Below are positions 1 to 6,923 of a DNA stretch of 43,979 nucleotides, piece by piece. The position numbers were made by a program, and so were the translations under genes. The notes below the pieces were generated by a model that was not told the origin of the DNA, ran no database searches, and saw only the letters and a program-made list of their open reading frames with translations. The DNA is from Clostridia bacterium (GTDB lineage: Bacteria > Bacillota > Clostridia > Oscillospirales > Acutalibacteraceae). Position 1 is the stretch's first letter. Each line of letters opens with the position of its first letter. The stretch covers positions 1 through 43,979 of the forward strand of contig JAFSYP010000043.1 in NCBI GenBank assembly GCA_017449935.1, read 5' to 3'.

Positions 1-682
1 CTGGAATATGGCTGCCATACCCGACCATATCAAAATACCGGTTCCGAAAGGCATAGAAGCTGCTGCCGAAAATCTGCGGATTCAAAAAGCGGTACTGTGA
101 AAACACGTCGAGTTCACGGTTGGTGATGATCGTTCCGGTCAGCAGCAGCTTGTACCGCGCCCGATCACCCAAATGATGCATGGCTTTCGATTGTGCGGTA
201 CGCGGTTCTTTGATCTTGTGTCCCTCGTCGGCAATGATCAAATCCGCATCATACCGCAGAAGCGCTGTTTCGATTCGCCAAACACTTTCATAATTCACGA
301 CTACGACTTGCAAGACGCCATCGGGGAGCATGCACAACTTTTCCGCTTTCTGTGCGCTCGATCCTTTCAGTACAGTGAGCGCATACGGATAATCGGCAAA
401 CGCCTCGAACTCTTTTTCCCACACGCCCAGAATAGACAGAGGCGCTACTATCAAGATGCGTCGGATATCCGCAAACTGAAATAACGCTCCGGCGATTCCG
501 ATGCTTGTGAGTGTTTTGCCTGTCCCCATTTCCATCAACAGCGCAATCCCGCGGCTGTTGGATTCTGCGGGCAAGACGCCGAATTGTCTGCACGCAAAAT
601 CAAAGGCGCGCTGCTGATGGGCATAGGGCTTCGTCTTGACCGGCATAGGTAGAGACGGGATTGATACCGTCACACGATTCAT
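1..682 (-). CDS. SNF2/DEAD-box family helicase, N-terminal part (runs off the window)
   Basis: ATP-dependent DNA translocase or helicase of superfamily 2, SNF2 group. The visible 227 residues hold a Q-motif-like start (KPYAHQQRAFDF, ~19-30), Walker A MEMGTGKT (50-57), Walker B box DEGH (152-155) and motif III LLLTGT (~179-184), in the order expected for helicase domain 1. Domain 2 would lie left of position 1. I chose the start at 682 because this ATG overlaps the stop of the 51-aa gene upstream as ATGA, typical of translational coupling; a second in-frame ATG lies at 646. SNF2 helicases of this short kind are common in Firmicutes prophages and conjugative elements, which fits the sigma-like gene and recombinases nearby. 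The family call is firm; its role in element replication is inferred. Confidence 0.85.
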   Translation of the reverse strand, partial: MNRVTVSIPSLPMPVKTKPYAHQQRAFDFACRQFGVLPAESNSRGIALLMEMGTGKTLTSIGIAGALFQFADIRRILIVAPLSILGVWEKEFEAFADYPYALTVLKGSSAQKAEKLCMLPDGVLQVVVVNYESVWRIETALLRYDADLIIADEGHKIKEPRTAQSKAMHHLGDRARYKLLLTGTIITNRELDVFSQYRFLNPQIFGSSFYAFRNRYFDMVGYGSHIP

Positions 683-834
683 TGCTTCCACCGGCTTTCC
701 GGGCGTCTGGCAATAAGGCGTCTGTACCAGCGGCGTCCGCTTTCTTCATCGGAAGAAGGACGGCAAACCACAATTTTGCACAGCACATATACCGTGATCG
801 CCTCACCGGTCAAACATTTTTTTCTGTTTCCCAT
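679..834 (-). CDS. Small 51-aa protein upstream of the SNF2 helicase
   Basis: Short, basic protein (starts MGNRKKCLTGEAITVYVL, ends RRPESRWKQ) with no domain I recognise. Two ATGs lie close together. The one at 834 is preferred because AGGAGG lies about 8 nt upstream, whereas the ATG at 840 sits almost against the Shine-Dalgarno. The stop overlaps the helicase start as ATGA, so both proteins are probably made from one mRNA. The promoter-like sequence upstream (878-920) is shared with the rightward recombinase arm. Coding status is supported by the ribosome binding site and the coupling, not by homology. Confidence 0.65.
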   Translation of the reverse strand: MGNRKKCLTGEAITVYVLCKIVVCRPSSDEESGRRWYRRLIARRPESRWKQ

Positions 835-877
835 TCTCATTCCCTCCTGGGAGGCATATATTGTGTTGTACTGCCTC

Positions 878-920
878 CACTGTATAAAGCAGATGGGAAA
901 ACCAAATTGACGATGTTTTT
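878..920 (-). promoter_or_regulatory. Promoter/operator module, copy A (drives 51-aa gene and helicase)
   Basis: The 17-bp core CACTGTATAAAGCAGAT (878-894 on the + strand) is exactly repeated, in inverted orientation, at 2935-2951 upstream of the HTH/recombinase arm. The adjacent 18 bp are also related, about 13 of 18 matching with no gaps. Read towards the 51-aa gene the core contains TTTATACAG, a -10-like box, but no good -35 hexamer stands 16-18 bp upstream. Use of an element-encoded factor is a reasonable inference. Confidence 0.5.
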
Positions 921-938
921 ATGGTTTTTTTCGTTTTT

Positions 939-1514
939 TTACTCGTCGTCGCCGTCTTTGTACGCACGGTAGCGGGCATAAAACAGCTTCTTCAGCTTTT
1001 GCAGGCGTGAACGGAGCGTTGTACGCGGAATTCCGACTTTTTCAGCAATCTCCGTTTCGGCATATCCGGAAACGAGGAGTGCGGCTATTTTTTGGATATC
1101 CGGAAAAACGTCCTCCATCTCCGCGAGCATCTCCGAAAACATGGCGGCATCCGCCACATTTCCTTCAAAATCAAGGCTTTCCTGCCCAAAATGCTTATCC
1201 ATCGTGTATGTTCCACCGTCTTGGTCTGTACGCGTTCCGTCCAGGGACGTCTGATCGCCGGCACAATGGTAAGGGCACATTTCGCAATTAATATCACATT
1301 GCCACCACTTGTCTTTCGGACACTTGCAGCGACCATGCTCATACTGCTTGTTGCGATAGGCATTAGTCATTTTGTTGTACTCGTGATACAACTCCGGACT
1401 TACCTGCACATACGCAGCACGCGTAAGTATTTCCTTGTGATCCTCACTGTAGTACGCTTCTTTTGAGACGATGTACGTTTGTTTCGTGCCTGGGTTTTTG
1501 TTTGGGTTTGACAT
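939..1514 (-). CDS. Sigma-70-like helix-turn-helix protein of a mobile element
   Basis: A 191-aa protein of the sigma-like type common in Firmicutes conjugative elements and prophages. The C-terminus has a region-4-like HTH (GYAETEIAEKVGIPRTTLRS, ~150-169) followed by a basic helix. The centre carries a Cys-rich cluster (Cys63, 65, 73, 77, 80, 84), probably metal-binding, and an acidic segment. The start at 1514 is preferred because GGAAAGGAAGG lies 6-7 nt upstream. The frame stays open to 1793, with another ATG at 1616 but only a weak ribosome binding site. Expected role is DNA binding or transcriptional control of the element. It is a candidate to act at the repeated promoter modules, but that is inference. 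Confidence 0.7.
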   Translation of the reverse strand: MSNPNKNPGTKQTYIVSKEAYYSEDHKEILTRAAYVQVSPELYHEYNKMTNAYRNKQYEHGRCKCPKDKWWQCDINCEMCPYHCAGDQTSLDGTRTDQDGGTYTMDKHFGQESLDFEGNVADAAMFSEMLAEMEDVFPDIQKIAALLVSGYAETEIAEKVGIPRTTLRSRLQKLKKLFYARYRAYKDGDDE

Positions 1515-1814
1515 AGAATACCTTCCTTTCCGTTTTCCGGAATGGAAGGCAATCAACGTACAGCCGCCAAATGGGTATGGGTATACCAAACCACACTCCG
1601 ATGAATTTTCTTCCATCCGGAATGCAGCTTCCCGCTCAAAAGGTCGCTGTTTCACTATTCTGTTTTTCCGATGCGCCGAGTTGAGCCATCTGTGATCAAG
1701 AGATGCGCAACGCACCGGCAGAGCTTTACGCTCTTCAGGCAGCCCTGCGGTCAAGACTGTCTGGACAACGTAAACCATTTTTATCATAATCAAGAAATAT
1801 TGGATTCCCTGTCG
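1515..1814. other. Region without a recognised gene
   Basis: Leader region of the sigma-like gene. The reading frame of that gene stays open through it on the minus strand, but no good ribosome binding site supports a longer protein. I see no clear promoter. Confidence 0.4.
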
Positions 1815-1888
1815 AAAAAAAGAAAAAGGCCAAGGCAGAAGTTGCTTACAGTCTTTAAAAAGACTGCTTACAACGACTACCTTGGCCT
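1815..1888 (-). terminator. Intrinsic terminator after the 103-aa gene
   Basis: Perfect outer stem AGGCCAAGG (1827-1835) with CCTTGGCCT (1880-1888), enclosing a second hairpin (CAGTCTTT/AAAGACTG, 1849-1866). Read on the minus strand it is followed by a T-rich tract (1826-1815). It lies downstream of the gene ending at 1991. Confidence 0.75.
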
Positions 1889-1990
1889 CTTCACGTTATA
1901 CGGACAGCACGTTCTGGTTGTCGATTATTCAATTGTGTGTCTTTGCGCTGTCACACACAAAAACGGTGCGCAAGTCCGCATAATTAATTG

Positions 1991-2302
1991 TTACGGTGAC
2001 ATTGCCTCTAAAATGTACTCCGGAATGTGACAGTCCGCGTCGAAAACAATCGCTATAATCTCATCCAGATATACAAACCCATAGGCTTGATTTTCTTTCA
2101 TGTAGGCAATGGCGGGTTTCCCGTTGATCCGAATCAAATAGCCCAAGATCAAAGGTCTTCCGTGACGGGTTTTAAGTGCTTTGGGTTTAGCGTTTGATCG
2201 AACAGGGCGCAGATTAACCTTGTGCACACGCACCTGCTTAGCATCGTGGTTTTGGTTTGTGTTGTCCGAAGCCGTGCTCGGAACAGAAGATTTCGTATCC
2301 AT
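1991..2302 (-). CDS. Hypothetical 103-aa protein under a structured leader RNA
   Basis: Not recognised. The N-terminal third is low-complexity and polar (Ser/Thr/Asn). The middle is basic (about residues 35-58). The C-terminal half looks like a small alpha/beta domain (LILGYLIRINGKPAIAYM, then YGFVYLDEIIAIVFDADCH). The start at 2302 follows GAGGAG by 11 nt; a GTG/ATG start a few codons upstream is possible. The gene is isolated, has a terminator behind it and a long non-coding leader in front of it (2432-2778), so its expression appears to be controlled by premature termination. No function can be assigned. Confidence 0.55.
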   Translation of the reverse strand: MDTKSSVPSTASDNTNQNHDAKQVRVHKVNLRPVRSNAKPKALKTRHGRPLILGYLIRINGKPAIAYMKENQAYGFVYLDEIIAIVFDADCHIPEYILEAMSP

Positions 2303-2341
2303 AGGGCATAGTTCTCCTCTGACTTTGAACATTGATAATGA

Positions 2342-2382
2342 TGTATGCTTTCATACAGATATTTGTCGTTCAATAGAACGAT
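2342..2382 (-). promoter_or_regulatory. Two short palindromes between leader terminator and 103-aa gene
   Basis: TGTATGctttCATACA (2342-2357) and TCGTTCaataGAACGA (2367-2382) are two perfect 6-bp inverted repeats, 9 bp apart, in the 5' UTR. They could be RNA hairpins or protein-binding sites. Only the symmetry is seen. Confidence 0.4.
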
Positions 2383-2431
2383 TTTCTTTTCACTCCCACC
2401 TAATAATTTTCAACAATTGGATTTTAAAAAC

Positions 2432-2778
2432 AAAAAAACGATCCAGCTCTTATACGCTGAATCGCCTTTTGGGAAAAGCCTGCATGAACCTATTCCCGGA
2501 AGGGTAGGCTGCATCCATTTCAGCGTATAAATTTCAACACGAACATTTAATTGCTTAAACAGACGGCCGTTTCCGGGTGGAAGGCTCCGCTCTACACCAT
2601 CCCTGATATAGCAGAGGACCGCAATCCTTCATAATCTTTGTTGCTCTAACGAGGCACTAAGCATGGACTTCCTGTAAAGCCACCAAAATCCAAAGTCACC
2701 GCTTCACCTCAAGTATCCGGTGCATGATAACCACGTCCTTTATCTGATTCGAAAAGCTCTTGTGGCGAACTTCTCACA
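2432..2778 (-). ncRNA. Structured leader RNA with alternative terminator/antiterminator
   Basis: A consensus promoter (2812-2785) starts a ~345-nt transcript with no credible ORF. Near its 3' end, GATTCAGC (2463-2456) pairs with GCTGGATC (2447-2440, one G-U pair) and is followed by seven T (2438-2432): an intrinsic terminator. The same GCTGAA bases also belong to a perfect 12-bp helix, TTATACGCTGAA (2530-2519) with its complement at 2461-2450. That helix encloses an inner hairpin (CCTACCC-TTCC-GGG..TAGG, 2509-2490). The two helices cannot coexist, which is the layout of a riboswitch or attenuator. I do not recognise the aptamer; it could instead be a stand-alone structured RNA. Confidence 0.6.
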
Positions 2779-2784
2779 AATAAA

Positions 2785-2812
2785 ATTATACACGAAATGA
2801 TGCAGATGTCAA
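2785..2812 (-). promoter_or_regulatory. Consensus sigma-A promoter of the structured leader RNA
   Basis: TTGACA (2812-2807), 16-bp spacer, TATAAT (2790-2785) on the minus strand; both hexamers match consensus. Transcription would start near 2778 and run into the leader and the 103-aa gene. Confidence 0.85.
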
Positions 2813-2900
2813 TACTGTTTCCAGAAAAAACCATGCTTTTCGTGTTTATTCATGTGTAGAAAACGCAAGCAAAAAATTGTGCAGCTTGTACAAAAATAAA

Positions 2901-2951
2901 AAAACATCTTTTCTTTCGTCAGTTTTGGTCTCCAATCTGCTTTATACAGTG
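2901..2951 (+). promoter_or_regulatory. Promoter/operator module, copy B (drives HTH/recombinase arm)
   Basis: Holds ATCTGCTTTATACAGTG (2935-2951), the exact inverted copy of 878-894, with CGTCAGTTTTGGTCTCCA upstream, related to copy A. It lies 34 bp before the start of the HTH gene, so it is placed as a promoter of the recombinase arm. A -10-like TATACA is present without a clear -35. Confidence 0.5.
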
Positions 2952-2984
2952 TACCGACAAACACAACAGATTGGAGGCATCCGA

Positions 2985-3377
2985 ATGACGTCCGTACAAC
3001 AGCAGCAAATCGAAATGCTCCGTGCGTCCGGGCAGAGCTATGCGCAGATCGCACGATCCCTCGGCATTCCTGTCAGCACGATCAAGTCCTTTTACTCCCG
3101 CCGCTCCCCTGCTGCAATCGCCGTGCAAAAGCACGTCTGCAAACAATGCGGGGTACCGATCGAACAAAAAAGCAAAACTAACCCGCGATTGTTCTGCTGT
3201 GACAAATGCCGCGCTTTATGGCGGTATCATAACATCGTTAAGTCGTGCCGCGCCCAATATCCGATGGTCTGTCCTGCTTGCGGCAGTTCCTTTCTGGCCG
3301 TTACCAAAACACAGAAATACTGCTGCCACACCTGCTATATCAATGACAGGTTCAGAAAGGACGACTCGCATGGATGA
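2985..3377 (+). CDS. HTH protein with two zinc-ribbon motifs
   Basis: A 130-aa protein. The N-terminus is a Trp-less resolvase/sigma-type HTH (QSYAQIARSLGIPVSTIKSF, ~17-36). Two Cys clusters follow: CxxC at 52/55 with CC-xx-C at 71-75, and CxxC at 96/99 with CC-xx-C at 113-117, both consistent with zinc ribbons. The start at 2985 follows GGAGG by 7 nt; the frame is open upstream to 2877 without a ribosome binding site. The stop overlaps the next start by 8 bp. Such proteins commonly precede paired serine recombinases in Firmicutes elements. A role as regulator or accessory factor for excision is inferred. Confidence 0.7.
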   Translation: MTSVQQQQIEMLRASGQSYAQIARSLGIPVSTIKSFYSRRSPAAIAVQKHVCKQCGVPIEQKSKTNPRLFCCDKCRALWRYHNIVKSCRAQYPMVCPACGSSFLAVTKTQKYCCHTCYINDRFRKDDSHG

Positions 3378-3537
3378 CTCGTTTTTTCAATCCCTGCTTG
3401 CATATAAGTCTGCAATGGCACAGGCCAAGGTTTTGCTCCAACGAGGCATCATCACGCAGAGAGAGTATGGTCATTTTGATACAATGATGGCGCATAAATA
3501 CGGACTAAGTTCGGGTAGTATTTTTCGAGAGAAGTAG
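3370..3537 (+). CDS. SHOCT-like 55-aa protein
   Basis: A 55-aa helical protein (starts MDDSFFQSLLAYKSAM). The central KVLLQRGIITQREYGHF has the short helix-turn-helix pattern (L-x-x-G-I-I-T-x-x-E) of SHOCT domains, typical of oligomerisation or nucleic-acid-associated small proteins. Its ATG overlaps the preceding gene by 8 bp, so it is co-translated with it. It lies directly before the recombinases, a recurrent arrangement in Clostridia elements, and may modulate them; that role is inferred. Confidence 0.7.
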   Translation: MDDSFFQSLLAYKSAMAQAKVLLQRGIITQREYGHFDTMMAHKYGLSSGSIFREK

Positions 3538-3585
3538 TTGATATGTATCCGCTTTAGAGGGATGATGTGACGGGGGTGAAAACTG

Positions 3586-4884
3586 ATGCAAATACAAAAG
3601 CTGCCGCAAATCCCGGCGCTGCCCAAGAAGAAGCGCGTTGCTGCATACTGCCGCGTATCGACCGGAAAGGACGCCATGCTGCATTCGCTGTCCGCGCAAG
3701 TCAGCTATTACAACAAATTGATCCAAAGCCATGCAGATTGGCTGTACTGCGGAGTGTACGCGGACGAAGGAATCAGCGGAACAAAAACCAACCGGGCGGA
3801 ATATCAACGAATGTTGACAGACTGCCGTGCGGGCAAGCTGGATTTACTACTCACAAAGTCTATATCCCGTTTCGCGCGAAACACAGTCATGCTTTTGGAA
3901 ACGGTGCGCGAATTGAAAACGCTGCATGTGGATGTGTATTTTGAGGAACAGCGTATCCATTCCATCAGTGCGGAAGGCGAACTGATGCTGACGATCCTTG
4001 CGTCGTTCGCGCAGGAAGAAAGCCGGTCGGTATCCGAGAATATGAAGTGGCGTATCCGCAAAAACTTTGAAGCTGGAATCCCGTGGAACGGAACGGTATT
4101 CGGATACCGAATCGTTAACGGACGGTATGTAATCGTACCGCACGAAGCGGAAATCATCCGTTGTATTTACAATTGGTATCTCTCCGGCATGGGTTACATG
4201 ACAATTACCGACAAACTGAACAACATGGGTGTGAAAACGCGCAGCGGAAACGAATGGAGTACGACCTCGGTGCAATGGATACTGCAGAACTATTCCTATA
4301 CGGGGAATCTGTTGTTGCAAACCACGTTTTCCGAAAGCTATATCACGAAAAAGCAACACCGAAATACGGGCGAGATGCCGATGTACCACGCGGAAGGCGC
4401 ACACGAGCCGATCGTTTCAAAAGAGACGTTTGACGCGGTGCAACGCGAAAAGGAACAGCGGGCAATAGAATTCCAGCGGACAGGAACCCAAAACCTGACC
4501 GATTTGTCCGGCAAAGTGTTCTGTGGGATTTGCGGAAAGCGATGCCGCAGAAAAAGCCGACACAATAAGTTTGTTTGGCTTTGTGGTACATACAACCTAA
4601 AAGGAAAAAAAGCGTGTCCTGCTAAAGCGGTACCGGAAGAAATCCTATTAGAGATCATTGCCGAAATCGACGGTAGCGTTGACAAAGTAGAAGTATGCAG
4701 TGACAACAGTTTGCACTTTTACCTTGCAAACAGCCGTGTCATCACGCGACAATGGCAAAACCCGTCCCGCAAAGACAGTTGGACAAAAGAAATGAAAGCG
4801 AAAGCAAGGGAGAGATATTATGGCTGTCGTAACGCAAATACCGGCGACAAAAAATCCGTTCACGACCAAACCGACGTCCGTTAA
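3586..4884 (+). CDS. Large serine recombinase 1
   Basis: A 432-aa site-specific recombinase. The resolvase catalytic domain starts at KKRVAAYCRVSTGKD, with nucleophile Ser25. Further expected signatures are YADEGISGTKTNR, LLTKSISRFARNT and FAQEESRSVSENMKW. A recombinase (DNA-binding) domain follows (~155-280), then a zinc ribbon (CGICGKRC...C..C, ~345-380). The C-terminal coiled coil seen in many relatives is absent, so the protein is on the short side. RBS GGGGGTG lies 7 nt before ATG. It overlaps recombinase 2 by 65 bp. It probably acts with recombinase 2 in integration or excision of the element; which does which cannot be read from sequence. Confidence 0.9.
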   Translation: MQIQKLPQIPALPKKKRVAAYCRVSTGKDAMLHSLSAQVSYYNKLIQSHADWLYCGVYADEGISGTKTNRAEYQRMLTDCRAGKLDLLLTKSISRFARNTVMLLETVRELKTLHVDVYFEEQRIHSISAEGELMLTILASFAQEESRSVSENMKWRIRKNFEAGIPWNGTVFGYRIVNGRYVIVPHEAEIIRCIYNWYLSGMGYMTITDKLNNMGVKTRSGNEWSTTSVQWILQNYSYTGNLLLQTTFSESYITKKQHRNTGEMPMYHAEGAHEPIVSKETFDAVQREKEQRAIEFQRTGTQNLTDLSGKVFCGICGKRCRRKSRHNKFVWLCGTYNLKGKKACPAKAVPEEILLEIIAEIDGSVDKVEVCSDNSLHFYLANSRVITRQWQNPSRKDSWTKEMKAKARERYYGCRNANTGDKKSVHDQTDVR

Positions 4885-6400
4885 ACAAAAACGACGCGTC
4901 GCCGGTTATGCCCGCGTTTCCACAGACAAAGACGAGCAGTTCACATCTTATGAAGCGCAGGTCGAATACTACACCGATTACATTCGCCGCAACCCAGATT
5001 GGGATTTTGTGAAGATCTATACGGACGAGGGCATTACAGGCACCAGCACAAAAAACCGCGACGGCTTCAACGAAATGGTACGCGACGCCCTTGCCGGTCG
5101 GATGGACCTGATCGTAACCAAGTCCGTCAGCCGGTTTGCAAGAAACACGGTGGACAGCCTTGTTACCATCCGGGACTTGAAAGCGCACGGTGTTGAGGTG
5201 TTTTTTGAAAAAGAGAATATCTACACCTTTGACGGCAAGGGCGAGCTTTTGCTCACGATCATGTCGAGCATTGCACAGGAGGAAAGCAGAAGCATTTCCG
5301 AAAACGTGACATGGGGACATCGTAAGCGTTTCGCAGACGGAAAAATCATCATGGCGTACAAGCATTTCCTTGGCTATGACCGTGGTGAAGACGGAACGCC
5401 GGTAATAAACCCAAAAGAAGCTGAAACAGTCCGATCGATTTACCGAATGTTCATGGAAGGCAAAACGCCGTTTGCAATCGGAAGGCATTTGGAACGAAAC
5501 CATGTGCCGTCTCCCGCAGGAAAACCGCGCTGGTCGGACAGCACGATTATTAGCATACTGACCAACGAAAAGTACAAAGGTGACGCGTTGCTTCAAAAGA
5601 AATTCACAGTCGATTTTCTCACAAAGGAAAAGAAAACCAATGAAGGTGAAGTACCGCAGTACTACGTTAAGGACAGTCATCCGGCAATCATTGACCCTCG
5701 CGAGTGGGACGCGGTACAGGTCGAATTTGCACGTCGTAAGAGCATGGGCAAATCGTACAGCGGCTCAAACGTATTTTCTTCCAAACTGATCTGTTCCGAT
5801 TGTGGCGATTTCTTCGGGTTTAAGGTTTGGCACTCGACCGACGCATACCGCAAAGAAATCTGGCGATGCAATCATAAGTTCGACCGCGAACATATTTGCA
5901 ACACGCCGCATCTGACAGCGCAGCAGATTCAAACGATGTTTCTATATGCGTACAACGAATTGATGCGGGACCGAAGTCAGGTAATTGCCGACTGCGCCCT
6001 GCTGCGGGAACAGGTTCTGAACTGTACCAAACAGGAAAAGGCGATTGCCGAAGCGGATCGCGAATTGTCCGTTACCGCTGCACTGGTCGCCGCAAGCGTC
6101 AAAGAGAACGCCACAACCGTGCAGGAACAGGAAGAATACGGCAGAAGATTCGCAGAGCTTGAGCGGCGATACAACGCGCAGAAAGCGAAAAAAGACGCCT
6201 TACAAGCAGAAATACAAAGCAAAAAAGAAAGGGCGCAGTGCCTTGGCGACTTCATGCGCACCCTCGCAAATAACGATCTGATTTTAGAGAATTGGGACGA
6301 ACAGTTATGGTTGACGCTGATCGAAAATGGTACCGTCCTGCCGGACGGCAGCATCAATTTCCTGTTTAAGAACGGAACAGAAATCTTAGCAACACTGTAA
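4820..6400 (+). CDS. Large serine recombinase 2
   Basis: A 526-aa recombinase with full large-serine architecture. The catalytic domain begins RRVAGYARVSTDKDEQ (nucleophile Ser34) and carries YTDEGITGTSTKNR, IVTKSVSRFARNT and IAQEESRSISENVTW. Next come a recombinase domain, a zinc ribbon (CSDCG ... WRCNHKF...C, ~335-372), and a Glu/Lys/Ala-rich coiled coil (~400-480) that in this class mediates synapsis and directionality. The ATG at 4820 has AAGGGAGAG 5 nt upstream and lies inside recombinase 1. A strong terminator follows the stop. It is distinct from recombinase 1 and not a recent copy. Confidence 0.93.
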   Translation: MAVVTQIPATKNPFTTKPTSVKQKRRVAGYARVSTDKDEQFTSYEAQVEYYTDYIRRNPDWDFVKIYTDEGITGTSTKNRDGFNEMVRDALAGRMDLIVTKSVSRFARNTVDSLVTIRDLKAHGVEVFFEKENIYTFDGKGELLLTIMSSIAQEESRSISENVTWGHRKRFADGKIIMAYKHFLGYDRGEDGTPVINPKEAETVRSIYRMFMEGKTPFAIGRHLERNHVPSPAGKPRWSDSTIISILTNEKYKGDALLQKKFTVDFLTKEKKTNEGEVPQYYVKDSHPAIIDPREWDAVQVEFARRKSMGKSYSGSNVFSSKLICSDCGDFFGFKVWHSTDAYRKEIWRCNHKFDREHICNTPHLTAQQIQTMFLYAYNELMRDRSQVIADCALLREQVLNCTKQEKAIAEADRELSVTAALVAASVKENATTVQEQEEYGRRFAELERRYNAQKAKKDALQAEIQSKKERAQCLGDFMRTLANNDLILENWDEQLWLTLIENGTVLPDGSINFLFKNGTEILATL

Positions 6401-6416
6401 GCTCAACAAAGAAACA

Positions 6417-6460
6417 GTCTGCACAAGCACGTGTAACAACGGGTTTGTGCAGATTTTTTG
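6417..6460 (+). terminator. Intrinsic terminator after the recombinases
   Basis: TCTGCACAA and TTTGTGCAGA form a 9-bp stem with a ~17-nt loop, followed by TTTTTT. It lies 17 bp after the recombinase 2 stop. Confidence 0.85.
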
Positions 6461-6514
6461 TGTTCAAAACGACGGTCTTTTCTGTCGGCAGATTTTCGAC
6501 CGCGCATCCGCAAA

Positions 6515-6604
6515 ATGCGACCACCCCCGTTTTGAAATGCGACCACCCCAAAATCGGATGCGACCACCTGAAATTTTGGACGCACAAACATTTGTTTGGA
6601 CGCA
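6515..6604. repeat. Array of short direct repeats with ~21-bp phasing
   Basis: ATGCGACCACC begins at 6515, 6537 and 6558 (steps of 22 and 21 bp). TTGGACGCA follows at 6576 and 6596 (step 20 bp). All repeats therefore fall on about the same face of the helix, two turns apart. The array sits between the recombinase terminator and the tRNA terminator, in the stretch where the right end of the element should lie. It could be protein-binding repeats at the element end; no ORF is credible here. Confidence 0.55.
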
Positions 6605-6730
6605 TTTTGAAAAGCCCTGCGAAAGCAGCGTATGCGAAAAGGCGGGTAAAAAACACATAGAATACCGTGTTTATCCTGTGTTTTCAAAGCTCGCACACAT
6701 TGCAAAACCGTTATGCAGCAACGATTTCAG

Positions 6731-6773
6731 ACAAAAAAAGAAACCTCGGTTACATTGTATCCAAATAACCGAG
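6731..6773 (-). terminator. Intrinsic terminator of tRNA-Arg
   Basis: CTCGGTTA (6773-6766) pairs perfectly with TAACCGAG (6752-6745) on the minus strand. It is followed by GTTTCTTTTTTT. It lies 7 nt beyond the tRNA CCA end. Confidence 0.9.
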
Positions 6774-6779
6774 ATTTCA

Positions 6780-6856
6780 TGGCCCGCCCGGAGGGATTTG
6801 AACCCCCGATCTTCAGAATCGGAATCTGCTGCGTTATCCAACTGCGCCACGAGCGG
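6780..6856 (-). tRNA. tRNA-Arg (anticodon CCG)
   Basis: A full 77-nt cloverleaf can be drawn with encoded CCA. The acceptor is CCGCTCG with CGGGCGG (one U-G pair) and discriminator G. The D arm is GCGC..TTGGATAA..CGC. The anticodon loop TTCCGAT gives anticodon CCG, reading CGG arginine codons. The T arm is GGGGG-TTCAAAT-CCCTC. One oddity is a G27-A43 mismatch at the outer pair of the anticodon stem. A consensus-like promoter and a perfect terminator flank it. I saw no duplicated tRNA 3' end nearby, so it is not shown to be an attachment site. Confidence 0.93.
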
Positions 6857-6868
6857 AACTATGGATGT

Positions 6869-6897
6869 ATTATACCACAGCCTTCCGGAAAATTCAA
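6869..6897 (-). promoter_or_regulatory. Promoter of tRNA-Arg
   Basis: TTGAAT (6897-6892), 17-bp spacer, TATAAT (6874-6869) on the minus strand, 13 bp before the mature tRNA 5' end. Confidence 0.8.
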
Positions 6898-6923
6898 TCC
6901 TTAATTTTGAAAAAAACCGCAGG

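Noticed and set aside
1515-1793. Upstream extension of the sigma-like frame
   Set aside because: The frame is open but the ATG at 1616 has only a weak ribosome binding site, while 1514 has an ideal one.
2570-2600. GGGTGGAAGGCTCCGC on the + strand, similar to a T-box
   Set aside because: The T-box core is incomplete, no specifier loop is seen, and the promoter and terminator place the transcript on the other strand.
2640-2700. AGGAAGTCCATGCTTAG in the leader resembles the RNase P RNA segment AGGAAAGTCCATGCT
   Set aside because: The rest of the transcript lacks the other conserved RNase P regions, and the locus is a mobile element.
3022-3369. Upstream extension of the 55-aa frame
   Set aside because: It overlaps the HTH/zinc-ribbon gene in another frame; the ATG at 3370 fits the usual 8-bp overlap and the family length.
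6515-6604. Possible CRISPR array
   Set aside because: Repeats are only 9-11 bp, spacers about 10 bp, and no cas genes are near.
6780-6800. tRNA-Arg 3' end as attachment site
   Set aside because: No duplicate of the tRNA 3' end is seen on the element side, and large serine recombinases do not usually need tRNA genes.
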